Shown here in pieces: positions 1-10,952 of a DNA stretch of 64,000 bases; positions within the stretch are counted from its first letter, which is position 1, and every line of letters starts with the position of its first letter. The DNA lies in the NCBI GenBank assembly GCA_020152595.1, contig JAIGNY010001857.1, positions 1,232,001 through 1,296,000 of the forward strand, read 5' to 3'. The position numbers and the translations under genes were made by a program. The DNA comes from Chiridota heheva (taxonomy: Eukaryota; Echinodermata; Holothuroidea; Apodida; Chiridotidae). The notes under the pieces were generated by a model, which saw only the letters and a list, made by a program, of their open reading frames with translations, did not search any database and was not told the DNA's origin.

Positions 1-1038
1 ACTGCATCAATTACAACTAAAGTTAGTCATGCATGCTCACTCCAGACCAATAACGTAGCTCTAAATGCTTTAAACAGTCAATTATTGTTGCTCTAGGCTT
101 TCTGCTTCACCATGCACCTAAACTGATAAGGCAAGCAAATACACTGTGCTTGCTGGTTAACAATTAATCATTTCATTGAGTCAGTGGAGCGGAAAGTTCA
201 GACAGGACTATAGTATCACAGAAATGGTTGTGGTTTTTGATGGGCAGCAAGATTAGGCTTTCTGAAATCCGCCGTATTTTGATAAATTGTAGTAACGGTA
301 GTTCACAGCATGTGTTGATTTTAAGCCATTTTGGGGCATCAAAAACAAGACATCTTCAGACCAAGGATTCTCCCATGAACACCTGCACAATTTTGCTCTA
401 TAGGTCAGTCTCAATTATCAGAAGAAATTTCTCTTCTGCCTGTTTAGAAGTGATAACCTATAGATATTAAGATGAGAATGAATTTGAAATTATCTTCTTT
501 GATCTTAAGCCATTCTGATGGAACAAAAACAAGAAATTTTCAGAGCTGTATTTCACAAAAAAACACAAAAATAAAGGTATAAACATTATTTTCCTACAAT
601 TTTGTTTCAATACTAGCCCACTTTTTTGGCCAGCAAAAATTGGAATTGCCGGACAATTTTTTTTTTGTTCTTTTGGGATGGTGTTGCACCCCCCACACCC
701 CTTCTTACATTACGCCCCTAATCATCTTGGATATCTCATGTGCTTGAAAAGGAATTTGGTGGTTGTATTTAGTAAGAGTACCTCTATAATATGTACTTCA
801 GCTGGGTGCTCCTTTAATCAAGCCACCAGCTGGCAACAAGTCTGCAGAGAGTCCCTTGTTCCTCATACTGGATATGTCATACAAAAAAAAAAAGCTGTAA
901 AAAAACTCTAATAAAAGCTGAAAATAAATCCATTTTTAATTAAGCTTTTTTAATTATCATTTCTAATGTAAAATTCTTTTGTTGAAGATTTTCATCACCA
1001 ACAACAACGATGAAAATGATTTGCAATAACCTTTGCCA
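1..1038. other. AT-rich stretch, no gene seen
   Basis: Open frames here are short (up to 80 codons) and show no recognisable domain. A T-run at about 657-668 followed by a C-rich patch near 686-705 is the only compositional feature. Confidence 0.6.
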
Positions 1039-1293
1039 ACATTTAACATCACCCCTTGCAACGAACCCCAAACTGCAGATATATGTAAAGCCTTACTGTA
1101 TATGTTGAAAACGAAAATAATGTATGTGTTGAGAAAGAAAAACAAATATTCACTGAGCACATTTAACATCACCCCCTTGCAACGAACCCCAAACTGCAGA
1201 ATATGTAAAGCCTTACTGTATGTGATACTAGATATATGTTGAAAACGAAATTAATGGATGTGTTGAGAAAGAAAAACAAATATTCACTGAGCA
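1039..1293. repeat. 120-bp tandem duplication (2 copies)
   Basis: The block beginning ACATTTAACATCACC at 1039 recurs at 1159, and both copies end in ATATTCACTGAGC. The second copy carries a short insertion with TGATACTAGATA. Opposing short ORFs across it are by-products of the duplication. Confidence 0.93.
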
Positions 1294-1928
1294 GAGAGCC
1301 AAGTATGGAACCTCTGAAAACATGTAGCATATGTCTTATTTGTATGTACTGTGGCTGGCCATGTAATTCTTTTTGGGAACAGCTGTTTATTGGAATACGG
1401 TTTTTTATCCTATTCAATAATTTAGACTTGTTTTATATTTGCTAGATGCTAAAGTAAAATGAAATATAAAATTCATAAAAATCCCACAAAAGTGCCATCC
1501 GTTTTTAATTACGAAAGTTTTTCACTCCTAATTATGCAGATGTCAATGTCCTTAGCTGTCATTTTCTTTAATACACAAATCCTGACATATTCCATTACTT
1601 ACAGAGCTCTTGACTGGTTTTGATATAGTAGTATAACATTTTATTGTTATGACTGGGGTTGGGGAAATGCAGACATACAGAATATGGGCTCCTGAAGGGG
1701 AGGGCTAAAACATGCTTATGACCACAATTTGGCAATGTATGAACAGGACAACAGGGTAAATATTTATGAAATTCTTGATATTTCTTTCCTTAATTTGAAT
1801 GGTCTAAAACATGCCAAAAGGTACCTACAAAATCAATGTCATGTAAGAATCGTGCCCTACGTCAGCAATGTTCTGGTTTTTCCACATGTTAGAAAATCGA
1901 ACATCAAGACCACCAAAATTTTAACTTA
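1294..1928. other. unique AT-rich sequence, nothing identified
   Basis: A 66-codon frame at 1729-1929 has no recognisable motif. I see no splice-bounded coding segment or RNA-like fold. Confidence 0.5.
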
Positions 1929-2111
1929 AAAACATTAAAATTTTTAACATTAAAAACATTAAACATTAAACATTATACATTGACATTATACATTAAACTT
2001 AAGAACTAAATTATTTATTTATTTGGATTAGTTCAATAATACATTTATATTTAACACATACCCACATACATTAAACTTAAAAACTAAATTATTTGTTTAT
2101 TTGGATTAGCT
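1929..2111. repeat. ACATTAA short repeats plus 80-bp direct duplication
   Basis: Several ACATTAAA/ACATTATAC copies lie at 1929-1995. The block starting ACATTAAACTTAAGAAC near 1989 recurs near 2069 with the same ATTTGGATTAG ending. Confidence 0.85.
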
Positions 2112-2460
2112 GAAGAAATATTGCGTGTGACAATTAACATCCGGAGGCAGATTAGCATTCTGGCAATCTGTAGTACTCCATATGCCATTGTTATTTCATT
2201 CAGACCATTCTTTGTGATTATTGAAAGCACTACAAGTGACACAGCAATTAAAAACAAAGGCTCTACATAAGGAAATGAAGGAATTTTCCCCATGGATGTC
2301 ACAAATAATTTGCATAAATAGACCTAATTCTTTTTAAATGCACAGTAAAATGGTCAATTTTCAACCAATTTTATGGATTTGTTTGCTGTTTTACATTATA
2401 TTTAAAACTAATTTAGCCCATGTTGCCTCTAGATGTCCATGGTCCTATAGAGCACAGGAT
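2112..2460. other. unique spacer, nothing identified
   Basis: A 72-codon minus-strand frame (2084-2302) has hydrophobic stretches but no start context, splice sites or recognised family. Confidence 0.45.
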
Positions 2461-3018
2461 CTAAAGAGGCATATACAGTATATGCCTCACAAAGGCATAT
2501 ACAGTATGCCTCACAAAGGCATATACAGTATGCCTCACAAAGGCATGTACAGTATGCCTCACAAAGGCATGTACAGTATGCCTCACAAAGGCATGTATAG
2601 TATATGCCTCACAACAGCATGTACAGTATATGCCTCACAAAGGCATGTACAGTATATGCCTCACAAAGGCATGCACAGTATATGCCTCACGACTGCATGT
2701 ACAGTATATGCCTAACATAGACATGTATAGTATATGCCTCACAAAAGCATGTATAGTATATGTCTCACAACAGCATGTGCAGTATATGCCTCACAAAGGC
2801 ATGTACAGTATATGCCTCACAAAGGCATGTACAGTATATGCCTCACAAAAGCATGCACAGTATATGCCTTACAAAGGCATGCACAGTATATGCCTTACAG
2901 AGGCATGTACAGTATGCCTCATAAAGGTATGTGCAGTATATGCCTCACAAAGGCATGTATAGTATATGCCTCACAACAGCATGTACAGTATATGCCTCAC
3001 AACAGCATGTACAGTATA
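2461..3018. repeat. Minisatellite with palindromic 23-29 bp unit (left part)
   Basis: About 20 copies. The first units contain an almost perfect dyad, GAGGCATATAC-A-GTATATGCCTC. Later units drift to GGCATGTACAGT and a second small stem, TGCCT-cacaa-AGGCA. The array is open in several frames only because the unit lacks stops. The same array resumes at 3695 beyond an inserted LINE. Confidence 0.95.
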
Positions 3019-3694
3019 TCAATTCAATTCGTAAATATCTTGATCAAAAGTCGACTAAGACACTTATTCACGCATTTGTATCATCCAGACTTGGTTGTTG
3101 CAACAGTATCTTATTTGGACTTCCTTCTCAACAAATCTCAAAGCTTCAGCGCATTCAAAACACTGCTGCCAGATTAGTTACTCTCACAAGTAAGAAATCT
3201 CACATTAAACCCATCCTCCATCAACTTCATTGGCTTCCTATATGTGAAAGAATAAAGTACAAGCTTCTCACCCTCACATACAAAGCCATCCATGGTCTTG
3301 CTCCAAATTATATTTCCAACTTAATCACGATACAATTACCAACTCGCTCACTCAGATCTTACAGTGCTATTCTCCTAAAGCCGCCAAAAATTAACACCAA
3401 GACTTATGGTGAACGTTCTTTTCAATCTGCAGCCCCCAAACTCTGGAACATTCTCCCAATCTACATCAGAAATGCCCCTACTTTAGATATTTTTAAGAGT
3501 GTATTGAAAACACACCTTTTCATGAGTTCCTCTCATTGGACCTTGTAACTTTATCCTGCTTGTATCTTTTTAGGTATGGTTTATTGCTCTCTTACTGTTT
3601 GTATCTTAAGGTTTTCTCATGTTATATTTATTTATGTAAAGCGCATTGAGACCGTTTGGTATAATGCGCTATATAAAAATGTATCATTATTATT
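3016..3694 (+). mobile_element. 5'-truncated L2/CR1-type LINE inserted in a minisatellite
   Basis: The fragment holds the C-terminal end of a LINE reverse transcriptase ORF and a typical 3' tail. The tail reads TAAAGCGCATTGAGACC, then AATGCGCTATATAAA, and ends in an ATT-type repeat (about 3682-3694), which is characteristic of L2/CR1 retroposons. Both flanks are the same minisatellite, so the LINE landed in an existing array, or the array grew from one side and was copied to the other. No convincing target-site duplication can be read because the flanks are repetitive. Confidence 0.88.
3019..3548 (+). pseudogene. LINE reverse transcriptase, C-terminal fragment
   Basis: The frame is open to a stop at 3546-3548 and encodes about 175 residues of the region downstream of the catalytic motifs of L2/CR1-type ORF2. 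Recognisable pieces in order are LIHAFVSSRLGCCNSILFGL, KLQRIQNTAARLV, LHWLPICERIKYKLL, YKAIHGLAPNYIS, and near the end GERSFQSAAPKLWNILP with FKSVLKTHLF. In intact elements this follows fingers, palm (FADD-type motif) and thumb, all missing here, so the fragment cannot be enzymatically active. The upstream start of the ORF lies in the minisatellite and is not a real start. The family is confident; the exact clade would need a phylogeny. Confidence 0.9.
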
Positions 3695-3832
3695 ATGCCT
3701 CACAAAAGCATATACAGTAAATGCTTCACAAAGGCATGCACAGTATATGCCTCACAAAGGCATGTATATTATATGCCTCACAACAGCATGTATAGTATAT
3801 GTCTCACAAAGGCATGTACAGTATATGCCTGC
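3695..3832. repeat. Minisatellite (right part, after LINE)
   Basis: Five units of the same GCCTCACAAAGGCATGTACAGTA type as at 2461-3018 follow directly on the ATT tail of the LINE. This shows that the two blocks are one interrupted array. Confidence 0.93.
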
Positions 3833-4578
3833 TTTTTGTTCTTGTTCAACTTCTTGTTTTTTGAGATTCTCCTCATGCAAAGAATAAAAATTTTTGCCAT
3901 GATCTGCCATCAAGCGTCTGGTGACATACAATAAATAAGCATATTGCTAGATACTCACTTTACAACATATCACCATCAAGTGCCACCTCTATGATGTGGA
4001 AGCCAGAGTAGACCCTCCAAGTAATGTAACATGAAACAGACTCTGAAAAACTCAAACATGCAATGGTAGCTCGACTGACATGTCTAGTATGAAACAAGTG
4101 AAGGCTAAAATTTACCGTACATGAAATTTTACTAGAACACGTAATGTATTGAACAAGTAATCAATTTTTAGACATTTGTCATTTTTTCTTGAAAGTAAAA
4201 GCAATGAGGTCATGATTCTTTTTATATTTAACTCAGACAAAAATAAAGTTTGGATTTGATAAAGGTTTTAAAGGTTTGAATTAAGAACCATTGGAGAGTT
4301 GTAAAAAAACACTAAAAATTAAATTGGAAGGACCCTATATAGTTTTGTGATAAAGGTTAGTATGTTATTTGGAATCAACTTCACCTACTCTCAGGCAAAC
4401 TGATAAATAAAAACCAACTTTTTCCTGTGTGATATTTCCTATTTCCATTCTAAGAAAGGCACCCCTCCTCCCATTTTAAAGTTGTTTTTTTTTTTTTATT
4501 TGACCAAATTTTTGCCATTGAGACTCTTCCTTGTCATCCCTCTCTGCTTAGATGCTCTCCCTCCTCTTCCATCTCTGC
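3833..4578. other. unique sequence, nothing identified
   Basis: It contains a T-run near 4486-4498 and a pyrimidine-rich stretch (4515-4580) just before the next array. No coding signature is seen. Confidence 0.5.
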
Positions 4579-4579
4579 T

Positions 4580-4936
4580 CAGTTTGACCGTGGACGGTCT
4601 TGACCGTGGACGGTCTTGACCGTGGACGGTCTTGACCGTGGACGGTCTTGACCGTGGACGGTTTGACCGTGGACGGTTTGACCGTGGACGGTCTGACCGT
4701 GGACGGTCTTAACCGTGGACGGTCTTAACCGTGGACGCTTTGATCGTGGACGCTTTGACCGTGGACGGTTTGACCGTGGACGGTTTGACCGTGGACGGTT
4801 TGACCGTGGACGGTTTGACCGTGGACGGTTTGACCGTGGACGGTTTGACCGTGGACGGTTTGACCGTGGATGGTTTGACCGTGGGACGGTTTGACCGTGG
4901 ACGGTTTGACCGTGGACGGTTTGACCGTGGATGATG
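4580..4936. repeat. 15-bp minisatellite with GACCGT/ACGGTC dyad
   Basis: About 23 copies of a 15-bp unit. The unit contains GACCGTGGACGGTC, an inverted repeat with 6-bp arms and a GG centre. The variants (TTTG, CTTG or CTTA linkers) are grouped: CTTG units first, TTTG units later. The 15-bp length keeps all frames open, giving spurious long ORFs on both strands. Confidence 0.96.
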
Positions 4937-5289
4937 CATGGTTTTTTGACCGTGGATGATGCATGGTTTTTGACCGTGGATGATGCATGGTTTTTTGGAT
5001 GACCATGTTTTTGATGGATGCATGGTTTTTGACCGTGGGATGATTTTTGACCATGGATGACGCATGGTTTTTTGACCGTGGATGAAGCATGATTTTTTGA
5101 CCATGGATGACGCATGGTTTTTTGACCATGGATGATGCATGGTTTTTTGACCGTGGATGACACATGGTTTTTTGACCATGAATGATGCATGATTTGACCA
5201 TGGATGGATGGTTTTGACCATGGATGGATGGTTTGACCATGGATGGTTTGACCATGAATGGATGATTTGACCATGGATGGTTTGCCCAT
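4937..5289. repeat. Longer (about 25-bp) derivative array
   Basis: Units built on TTTTTTGACCGTGGATGATG and GCATGG continue from the 15-bp array and decay into TGACCATGGATGG units at the right end. The shared TTTGACCGTGGA core shows that it evolved from the 15-bp array by enlargement and CG-to-CA/TG change. Confidence 0.92.
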
Positions 5290-5625
5290 GGCTATATCAA
5301 AATGTACTTTACCTATTCACAGTTATTCCTTAAATCAAGCATTTGTTTGAAATTGGCTGAGTAATTAAATTGCTTTGTAACATGAAATACATGTACGTGT
5401 GTCAGTTTGATCAATTGCCAACAATTTGGAATGTCACTCGTGAAATGAAAAGGTTAAGTTTTCAACATATCTCTGCATCTGAAGCACATTTCCGATTTGC
5501 TCTTCCTATTTAATATTGAGCTGTTTCTGTGACATTTACTGCCAGGCAGTCTTTCACTTCAATCTTGAATGTACATTGCAGCAGAATTGATTTGCCAGAA
5601 GTACTTTAAAGCACTTTGCATCACT
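5290..5625. other. unique spacer, nothing identified
   Basis: It separates two minisatellites. No coding, RNA or transposon-end signature was recognised. Confidence 0.45.
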
Positions 5626-6006
5626 GCCTAGCACTACACTAAGAGTGGTGGGTTTAACAACCAAGCATGTAAGTTTAGGAATATATGCCTAGGAATATAT
5701 GTCTAGTACCACACTGAGAGTAGTAGGTTTAACAACCAAGCATGTAAGTCTAAATATTATGCCTAGTACCACACTGAGAGTGGTGGGTTTAACAACCAAG
5801 CATGTAAGTCTTGGAATATATGCCTAGTACCACACTGAGAGTGGTGGGTTTAACAACCAAGCATGTAAGTCTTGGAATATATGCCTATATAGTACCACAC
5901 TGAGAGTGGTGGGTTTTACAACCAAGCATGTAAGTCTTGGAATATATGCCTAGTACCACACTGAGGGTGGTGGGTTTACAACCAAGCATGTAAGTCTAGG
6001 AATATA
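5626..6006. repeat. 61-bp tandem repeat (about 6 copies)
   Basis: The unit runs from CTAGTACCACACTGAGAGTG through GGTTTAACAACCAAGCATG to GGAATATATGC. It contains CACT-GAG-AGTG and GTTTAACAAC partial dyads. The first copy is divergent, the middle copies are nearly identical, and the last has GAGGGTGG. Confidence 0.95.
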
Positions 6007-6093
6007 TATCACACAAGTTTCAGAGTGTGACTGGTTTAGATGTCACCAACATTGAGTAGGCCTACTGTAGTTCAGGGGGTGGGGAGGAGGGGA

Positions 6094-6500
6094 CATAATC
6101 TCATTTTCAACATTTATTTTCAGTTTTCATTGAGTGATTGAAATTAGTTCCTGACTCCCTTGCTGGACCTAGCAAACTAACATATTGCAATGCTTGCCAT
6201 CAGACATGGTATATGCATCTGTAGTCAAACTTTTTAAAGCAAACACTTGTATTGTACTGTATTTTCTTTTAGTTTTAATTGAGTGATTGAAATTAGGTCC
6301 CTTGCTGGGCCAGGGAGGGGGGGAGGGGGGAAGGGGGGTGTGGGAGAATCATTTCATTTTCAACATTAGTTTACAGTGTTCATTGAGTGATTGAAATTAG
6401 GTCCCAACTCCTTTACTAAACCTCGTAAACTAACTTGCTTGCCATCAGACATTGTATATGCACCTAACACATTTAAACTGGTTTAAGCAAACACTCATAT
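6094..6500. repeat. About 252-bp direct duplication with G-rich insert
   Basis: CATTTTCAACATT, TTGAGTGATTGAAATTAG and CTTGCCATCAGACAT recur at about 252-bp spacing. An extra TTGAGTGATTGAAATTAG copy near 6280 is followed by a G-rich patch (6312-6345). Confidence 0.85.
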
Positions 6501-6983
6501 TATCATATTTTCTATTTTTACTCCTACTTTTGTATCACTCATTTTGCATCCATATGGATTTTTTGTTGACTTATTCTATTCAGATTGAAATGTAAAAATG
6601 ACTCTAGAAATCGTACTGGGCTGGATTAAACTTACATGGGCCGATTTTCTAGAACTACTTAATCTTAATTGTGACACTTCAGTCAGTAATAAAAAATCTC
6701 AAAGTCAAAACCACATACAGTATGTACACAATTCACATCGTCAGGTTTAAGCCTGTTGGTCATATACAAGTCTTCATTCTTTACAGTTTTATGTGTACCT
6801 GCATGTGCTAAAACACACAACAAAGCGAACGTTCAGTCCACACAGGCAAATCAAACTGTCAGTCACAGTACCAAGCTTGCATGCTTAATGAAGCGATTGG
6901 TATTATGCGTGCATGGTGATTTGATCCTTGGATATCTTTGAATAATTTTTCCTGAAAACTAAAAAAACTACAAAATAATCAAT
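6501..6983. other. unique sequence, nothing identified
   Basis: A 61-codon frame at 6756-6941 has no recognisable motif and no splice context. Confidence 0.45.
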
Positions 6984-7084
6984 CTTAACCAATTATGATG
7001 GTAGTTTTTTTAACCAATTATGATGGTAGTTTTCTTAACCAATTATGATGGTAGTTTTCTTAACCAATTATGATGGTAGTTTTG
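6984..7084. repeat. 25-bp tandem repeat, 4 copies
   Basis: Four near-identical units contain TTAACCAATTATGATGGTAG with T-rich linkers. Being nearly identical, the copies look recent. Confidence 0.95.
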
Positions 7085-7799
7085 TACATTTTCAGAAATT
7101 TTCAATAGATTTTAATCAATATTTTACATCTCATGTAAATTTCTCTCTGCAAATCACTACAGTGCTCTAATTAGTTGTATATGAAGTGTATATCAGATCC
7201 CGTAGTGCATGCTAAAATTGGTATTTCTTCAGAAAACTGTGTTTTTCATTAAATGCCATCAACTCTTCATTAAACAAAGTGGCGATCATGACAAGACAAA
7301 AGCCAAAAACCAATTCATGAATTTTGTTAACCCCTCTTTTTCTTTGTTTATTTCAATCCTGCCTTAATACTCAAAATTTGTTATATCATCCCCAAAAATG
7401 TCACACGTTTTCATTAATTGTTTATTTAATCTTTTCATTAATTAGTTTTCATTCATTCTTTGGAATATAAATGTGATTTTAAAGTGTTAAGATTTAAGTC
7501 TGTGCTGTTTATTGTGGAATGGATTTTGATTGCACATCTAATGCAATCAATATCTCATATACTTTGTCCTCCTTTATACAAGCAAGTTACACAACAGCAT
7601 CCCAATGGGAACAAGTAACAACCAACAGATCTGACAATATGGATTATGGTCAATAAGTCACTCTGGTGGTTGGTATATGGTGTTGCATATGTGCAACGTC
7701 GGCTTACCTTGCTTATATTTTCCCTTATCATATCTTTGTATTTCACCTCCTATATCTCTTACCTTACCCTTCCCCTCTTTCAAATTTTCATTCTACGCT
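7085..7799. other. unique AT-rich sequence before an RTE element
   Basis: No coding signature is seen. The 5' edge of the RTE element downstream is not sharply defined and may begin as early as about 7640. Confidence 0.45.
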
Positions 7800-8324
7800 C
7801 TCCCAGCTGTAGGTACAGAAAGCAATTTTGTCAGTCTAGCTGTCCATATTCGCCTCTATGCTCACAACTCAACCCCAACCTTCTTGTGGTATGAACTGTT
7901 GCACTCATGCCTTGCAGCTAGAGTAACTAACAAGGGCTCTGGGTATGGAAGGAAAACCAGATTAAACCCCAGGGAGATAGGTCTCATCAGTCTTGATAGA
8001 CAACCTCTCTCGGAGAAGGAAATCTCTTGTTTTAAACCCGGCATATGGAGCTCATTAGCACTGATACGCAGCTGTCTAGGGGAAGGGACCCCCAACAGAA
8101 AACCTGGTCCTCCAGAGAGGGGTTTAGGCAGTCGGCTGATAACTGCCTCCTGTAAACAAATTTGTTATCACAGAAACCAAAGACACTCAGGGTCCTGTTG
8201 AGGGACCACCAACAATCATTGGTGAATCTGCAGTGGCAGAACTGCTGGAAACAGAATGACAGTGTTGGGTGTAAACCAAATGGAAGCCCGATGCCCGATA
8301 GGAGCTGTAGTGAAGCCAAAACAA

Positions 8325-9123
8325 AACATTTACGTAGGAACGTCAAATGTAAGAACAATGCATACAGTGGGGGCAGCCTCATTAGTTGCAAGAGAAAGGG
8401 AGAGATATGGAATTTATGTTTTAGGTCTCAGTGAGGTAAGGTGGACACGTGCAGGGAAGGTGAGGCTAGCAACTGGTGAAACGTTTCTTTATGTTGGAAA
8501 AGATGAGGTCCATGCACAAGGAGTGGGTATAATGCTGAGTGAGCAGGCAGCAAACTCCCTCATGGAGTGGATACCAATTAGTAGTAGACTGATAACAGCA
8601 AGGTTCTATGGTAGTCACAAAAAGACGATCATCCAAGTCTATGCTCCAACAGAGGTTGCAATGGAAGAGGAAAAAGACAGGTTTTATGGGCAGCTACAGG
8701 ACACAGTTGATAAAGTTAACAGACACGACATGGTGTTTAATATGGGAGATTTCATGGATGAAATCATGGCCAAGGAAGGAGTCAGTGAAAGAGACGACAA
8801 TGGCTAGAGGTATAAGTGCGTTCGGCCAGGTGAATGGATATGTGATAACAAGAATAGTATTCAAGCACAGGGACATACACAAAACAAAGTAGGTAGTGCC
8901 AAATGGCAGAGTGAAGTACCAAATTGATCATGTACTAGTAACAAGGAATATGAAGATGTCAGTACTGGTTGCAAGGGTACAGAGAGGAGCAGATGCAAAC
9001 AGTGACCATTATCTGATACAAACCAAGGTCACACTGAGTAGATATGTGAATAGGTCAAAGGGGAAGCCAAAGTTAGATATCAAAAACTTCAAGGATATGC
9101 AAATGATAGAGATACAGTGTGGT
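8325..9123 (+). pseudogene. RTE endonuclease domain (exonuclease-endonuclease-phosphatase fold), broken
   Basis: The main open segment (8256-8807) encodes YVGTSNVRTMHTVGAASL, then LGLSEVRWTRAGK (the conserved metal-binding Glu), ATGETFLYVGKDEVHAQGVG, RLITARFYG and IIQVYAPTEVA. After RHDMVFNMGDF the usual GDxN substrate/metal motif region is shortened and joined directly to GVSERDDNG, suggesting an internal deletion. The reading then shifts frame to GQVNGYVITRIVFKHRDIHKTK (to 8892) and continues after a stop as YQIDHVLVTRNMK and GADANSDHYLI, which carries the conserved SDH. In an intact element this domain nicks the target DNA. Two frame changes and a deletion make it nonfunctional. Confidence 0.88.
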
Positions 9124-9129
9124 AGTTAG

Positions 9130-9660
9130 GAACAGATATGATGCCCTGCAAGTAGAGACACTAGCAGACTGGTGTGAGGGATTGAGAAACCATGTGGAAG
9201 CAGCTGAGAAGACGGTAGCATACACAAAGAGAACAAGAAAAATTTGGGTAACTGCTGAGACATGGAAAAAAGCAGATAAACTGAGAGAGATCAAAAAGAA
9301 GATTGATAGCACAAAGTGAGAAAGAGTAAAAGAGAGGTGGGAAGACCAGTACAGAATGAAGGACAGAGAGGGGAAAAGATGCTCAAGAAGTGACAAAAGA
9401 AAATGGGTTGACAAGAATGGCACATGATGCTCAGAAACCAGCAGAAAATGGACGAATGAAAGATGTTTATGTAATAACATTGAAGGTTAAAGGAAAATGA
9501 AAAAGTAACTCAGCTGTTGTAAAGGACACAAATGGGGATATTATAAACAACAAACAGGGAAGACAGCAAAGGTGGAAAGATCATCTTCAGATTAGTCTTA
9601 AGCAGAGACGAACCAACAAACTGGGTGCATGAGACAAATGAGAGGATTAAAGAAGTTGAA
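9130..9660 (+). other. RTE linker region, decayed
   Basis: This is the connector between endonuclease and RT. Fragments such as LADWCEGLRNHVEAAEKT and TAETWKKADKLREIKKK (9119-9319) match the charged linker expected in this family, interrupted by stops after 9319. Confidence 0.7.
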
Positions 9661-10210
9661 GTTGAGGTAGGAGAGATTACCAGGCATGAAGTGCAGGATG
9701 CATTAAGACAAACCAATAATGGGAAGACCCCAGGCACAGACCAAGTGACTTCACAAAAACTCAAGGCGGATGCATGGATGCTATGTTAGGAAGAATGACA
9801 AACCTCTTCAACGCAATATGGACAGAAGAGGTTACACCGAGAAGATGGAACAATGGGTGAATCATAAAGATTCCAAAGAAGGGTTACCTTACGAACTTTA
9901 GTAAACTGTAGAGGAGTAACACTGCTACCAGTGATGAGTAAAGTATTTGGTCATGTACTGATTAATAGACTGAAGAAGGGAGAGCACAAGGTTTTGAGAC
10001 ATGAGCAAGCAGGCTTTCGCCCAGAGGAGTACCATAAAACAGATTTTCATTCTGAGGAACATTCTAGAGCAGTCAAACCGACTCAAACAAGTGGAACACA
10101 TCTCTATATGTACATTTTATTGACATTGAGAAAGCGTTCGATTCTCTACACCATGACAGTTTATTGAGCATCATGAGAGAGCACTGGATACCTGACAAGA
10201 CAATTAGGGA
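9661..10210 (+). pseudogene. RTE reverse transcriptase, N-terminal part only
   Basis: The translation reads EVGEITRHEVQDALRQ and TNNGKTPGTDQV, then after a frame change RMTNLFNAIWTEEVTPRRW, a stop, IIKIPKKG, CRGVTLLPVMSKVFGHVLIN and HEQAGFRP. A further shift gives LYVHFIDIEKAFDSLHHDSL, which is RT motif A with its catalytic Asp. IMREHWIPDKTIR follows, and then homology ends at a stop near 10215. Motifs B and C (YADD) are not present in the window, so this is a 3'-truncated relic. The order and spacing match RTE ORF2 proteins. Confidence 0.87.
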
Positions 10211-10261
10211 AACATAGCAGGTAAAGGACAAACTCATAAATCGTTCTTCAGATATCATGCT

Positions 10262-10320
10262 TACGAGCTTGCTGTCACAGACACACATACATACATACAT
10301 ATACACACACACACATACTT
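10262..10320. repeat. CA/CATA microsatellite
   Basis: ACACACATACATACATACAT followed by ACACACAC, immediately after the RTE truncation point. Confidence 0.9.
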
Positions 10321-10324
10321 GTTT

Positions 10325-10885
10325 TAAGTCCCAACCGAGGACATGCACTTTCAATCACCCAAAAGGGGACATCATACCTAGACATTCACTTCAGCCTGAT
10401 GGGATGTTAAATGATGCATAAATCACAATTTTGCATCCCATTGTTATTAACACTCAACGTTTACCTTTTTATGGCCTGTAATATAGTACCAAGTGGGGAC
10501 ACACATGCGTATGTCCTCTAACCAGGATCACCACATATGAGATACCAATCGGGGAAACAGGTGATGTACACATCACCTGTTTTCCACATCACTTAGAGTT
10601 CATTAGCCCAACTGGGGACAGTATGGAATCTGAATCACATAACCAGGGACATAGATGCTGTAATATCTTACTCCGACAATATACCTAAGACACAGGTTTT
10701 GAAACACAGCCTGCGCAGAACCAACTAAATGGGGACAGCAATGAAAATGTGTAATATTTCAGGTGGCATATTGTTTAACCCAAATCTGCAAGAAAACCAA
10801 ACAAGGATGTCCCCAATTGGTAGGTAAACCTGATTGGTAGGTGGTCCCCGATTGGAAGGTGTGTTATTATACAAATGTCCCTGAT
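10325..10885. repeat. Block of spaced GGGGACA motifs, inverted at its right end
   Basis: Motifs of the form CCAA-n-GGGGACA occur near 10330, 10365, 10495, 10550, 10613, 10653 and 10731. The reverse form (GTCCCCAATTGG, GTCCCCGATTGG, GTCCCTGATTGG) occurs near 10809, 10847 and 10878. Spacing is irregular (about 35-130 bp). The block is flanked on both sides by CATA/CA microsatellites. Confidence 0.7.
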
Positions 10886-10952
10886 TGGGACCTTACACAT
10901 ATGCATACACATACATACACACATACATACTGTACATACATACATTCACACG
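10886..10952. repeat. CACATA microsatellite
   Basis: ACATACATACACACATACAT-type repeats mirror those at 10262-10320 on the other side of the GGGGACA block. Confidence 0.88.

Larger units (their letters stand above)
7800..10215 (+). mobile_element. Decayed RTE-type non-LTR retrotransposon
   Basis: In order it contains an untranslated-looking GC-richer 5' segment (7800-8310), an apurinic-like endonuclease (8325-9120), a linker and the N-terminal half of a reverse transcriptase (9661-10210). The 3' half of the RT (catalytic YADD block, thumb) and the 3' tail are absent; the sequence breaks down just after motif A and runs into CA-rich repeats. Many stops and frameshifts show it is dead. Proteins of this type are often annotated as craniofacial development protein 2-like in invertebrate genomes; that assignment is from memory of the motifs. 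Confidence 0.88.

Noticed and set aside
2461-3018. CRISPR-like array of regularly spaced palindromic repeats
   Set aside because: There are no unique spacers between repeats, units are head-to-tail, and the context is eukaryotic with LINEs and SINEs.
2338-3177. Overlapping 110-147-codon ORFs rich in MPHKGMYS repeats
   Set aside because: They are translations of a minisatellite in several frames; the apparent repeats are DNA-level and continue across frames and an inserted LINE.
4579-5289. 236-, 176- and 170-codon minus-strand ORFs of HGQTVHGQ type
   Set aside because: The 15-bp unit is a multiple of three and lacks stops, so several frames are open at once. There is no splice or start support.
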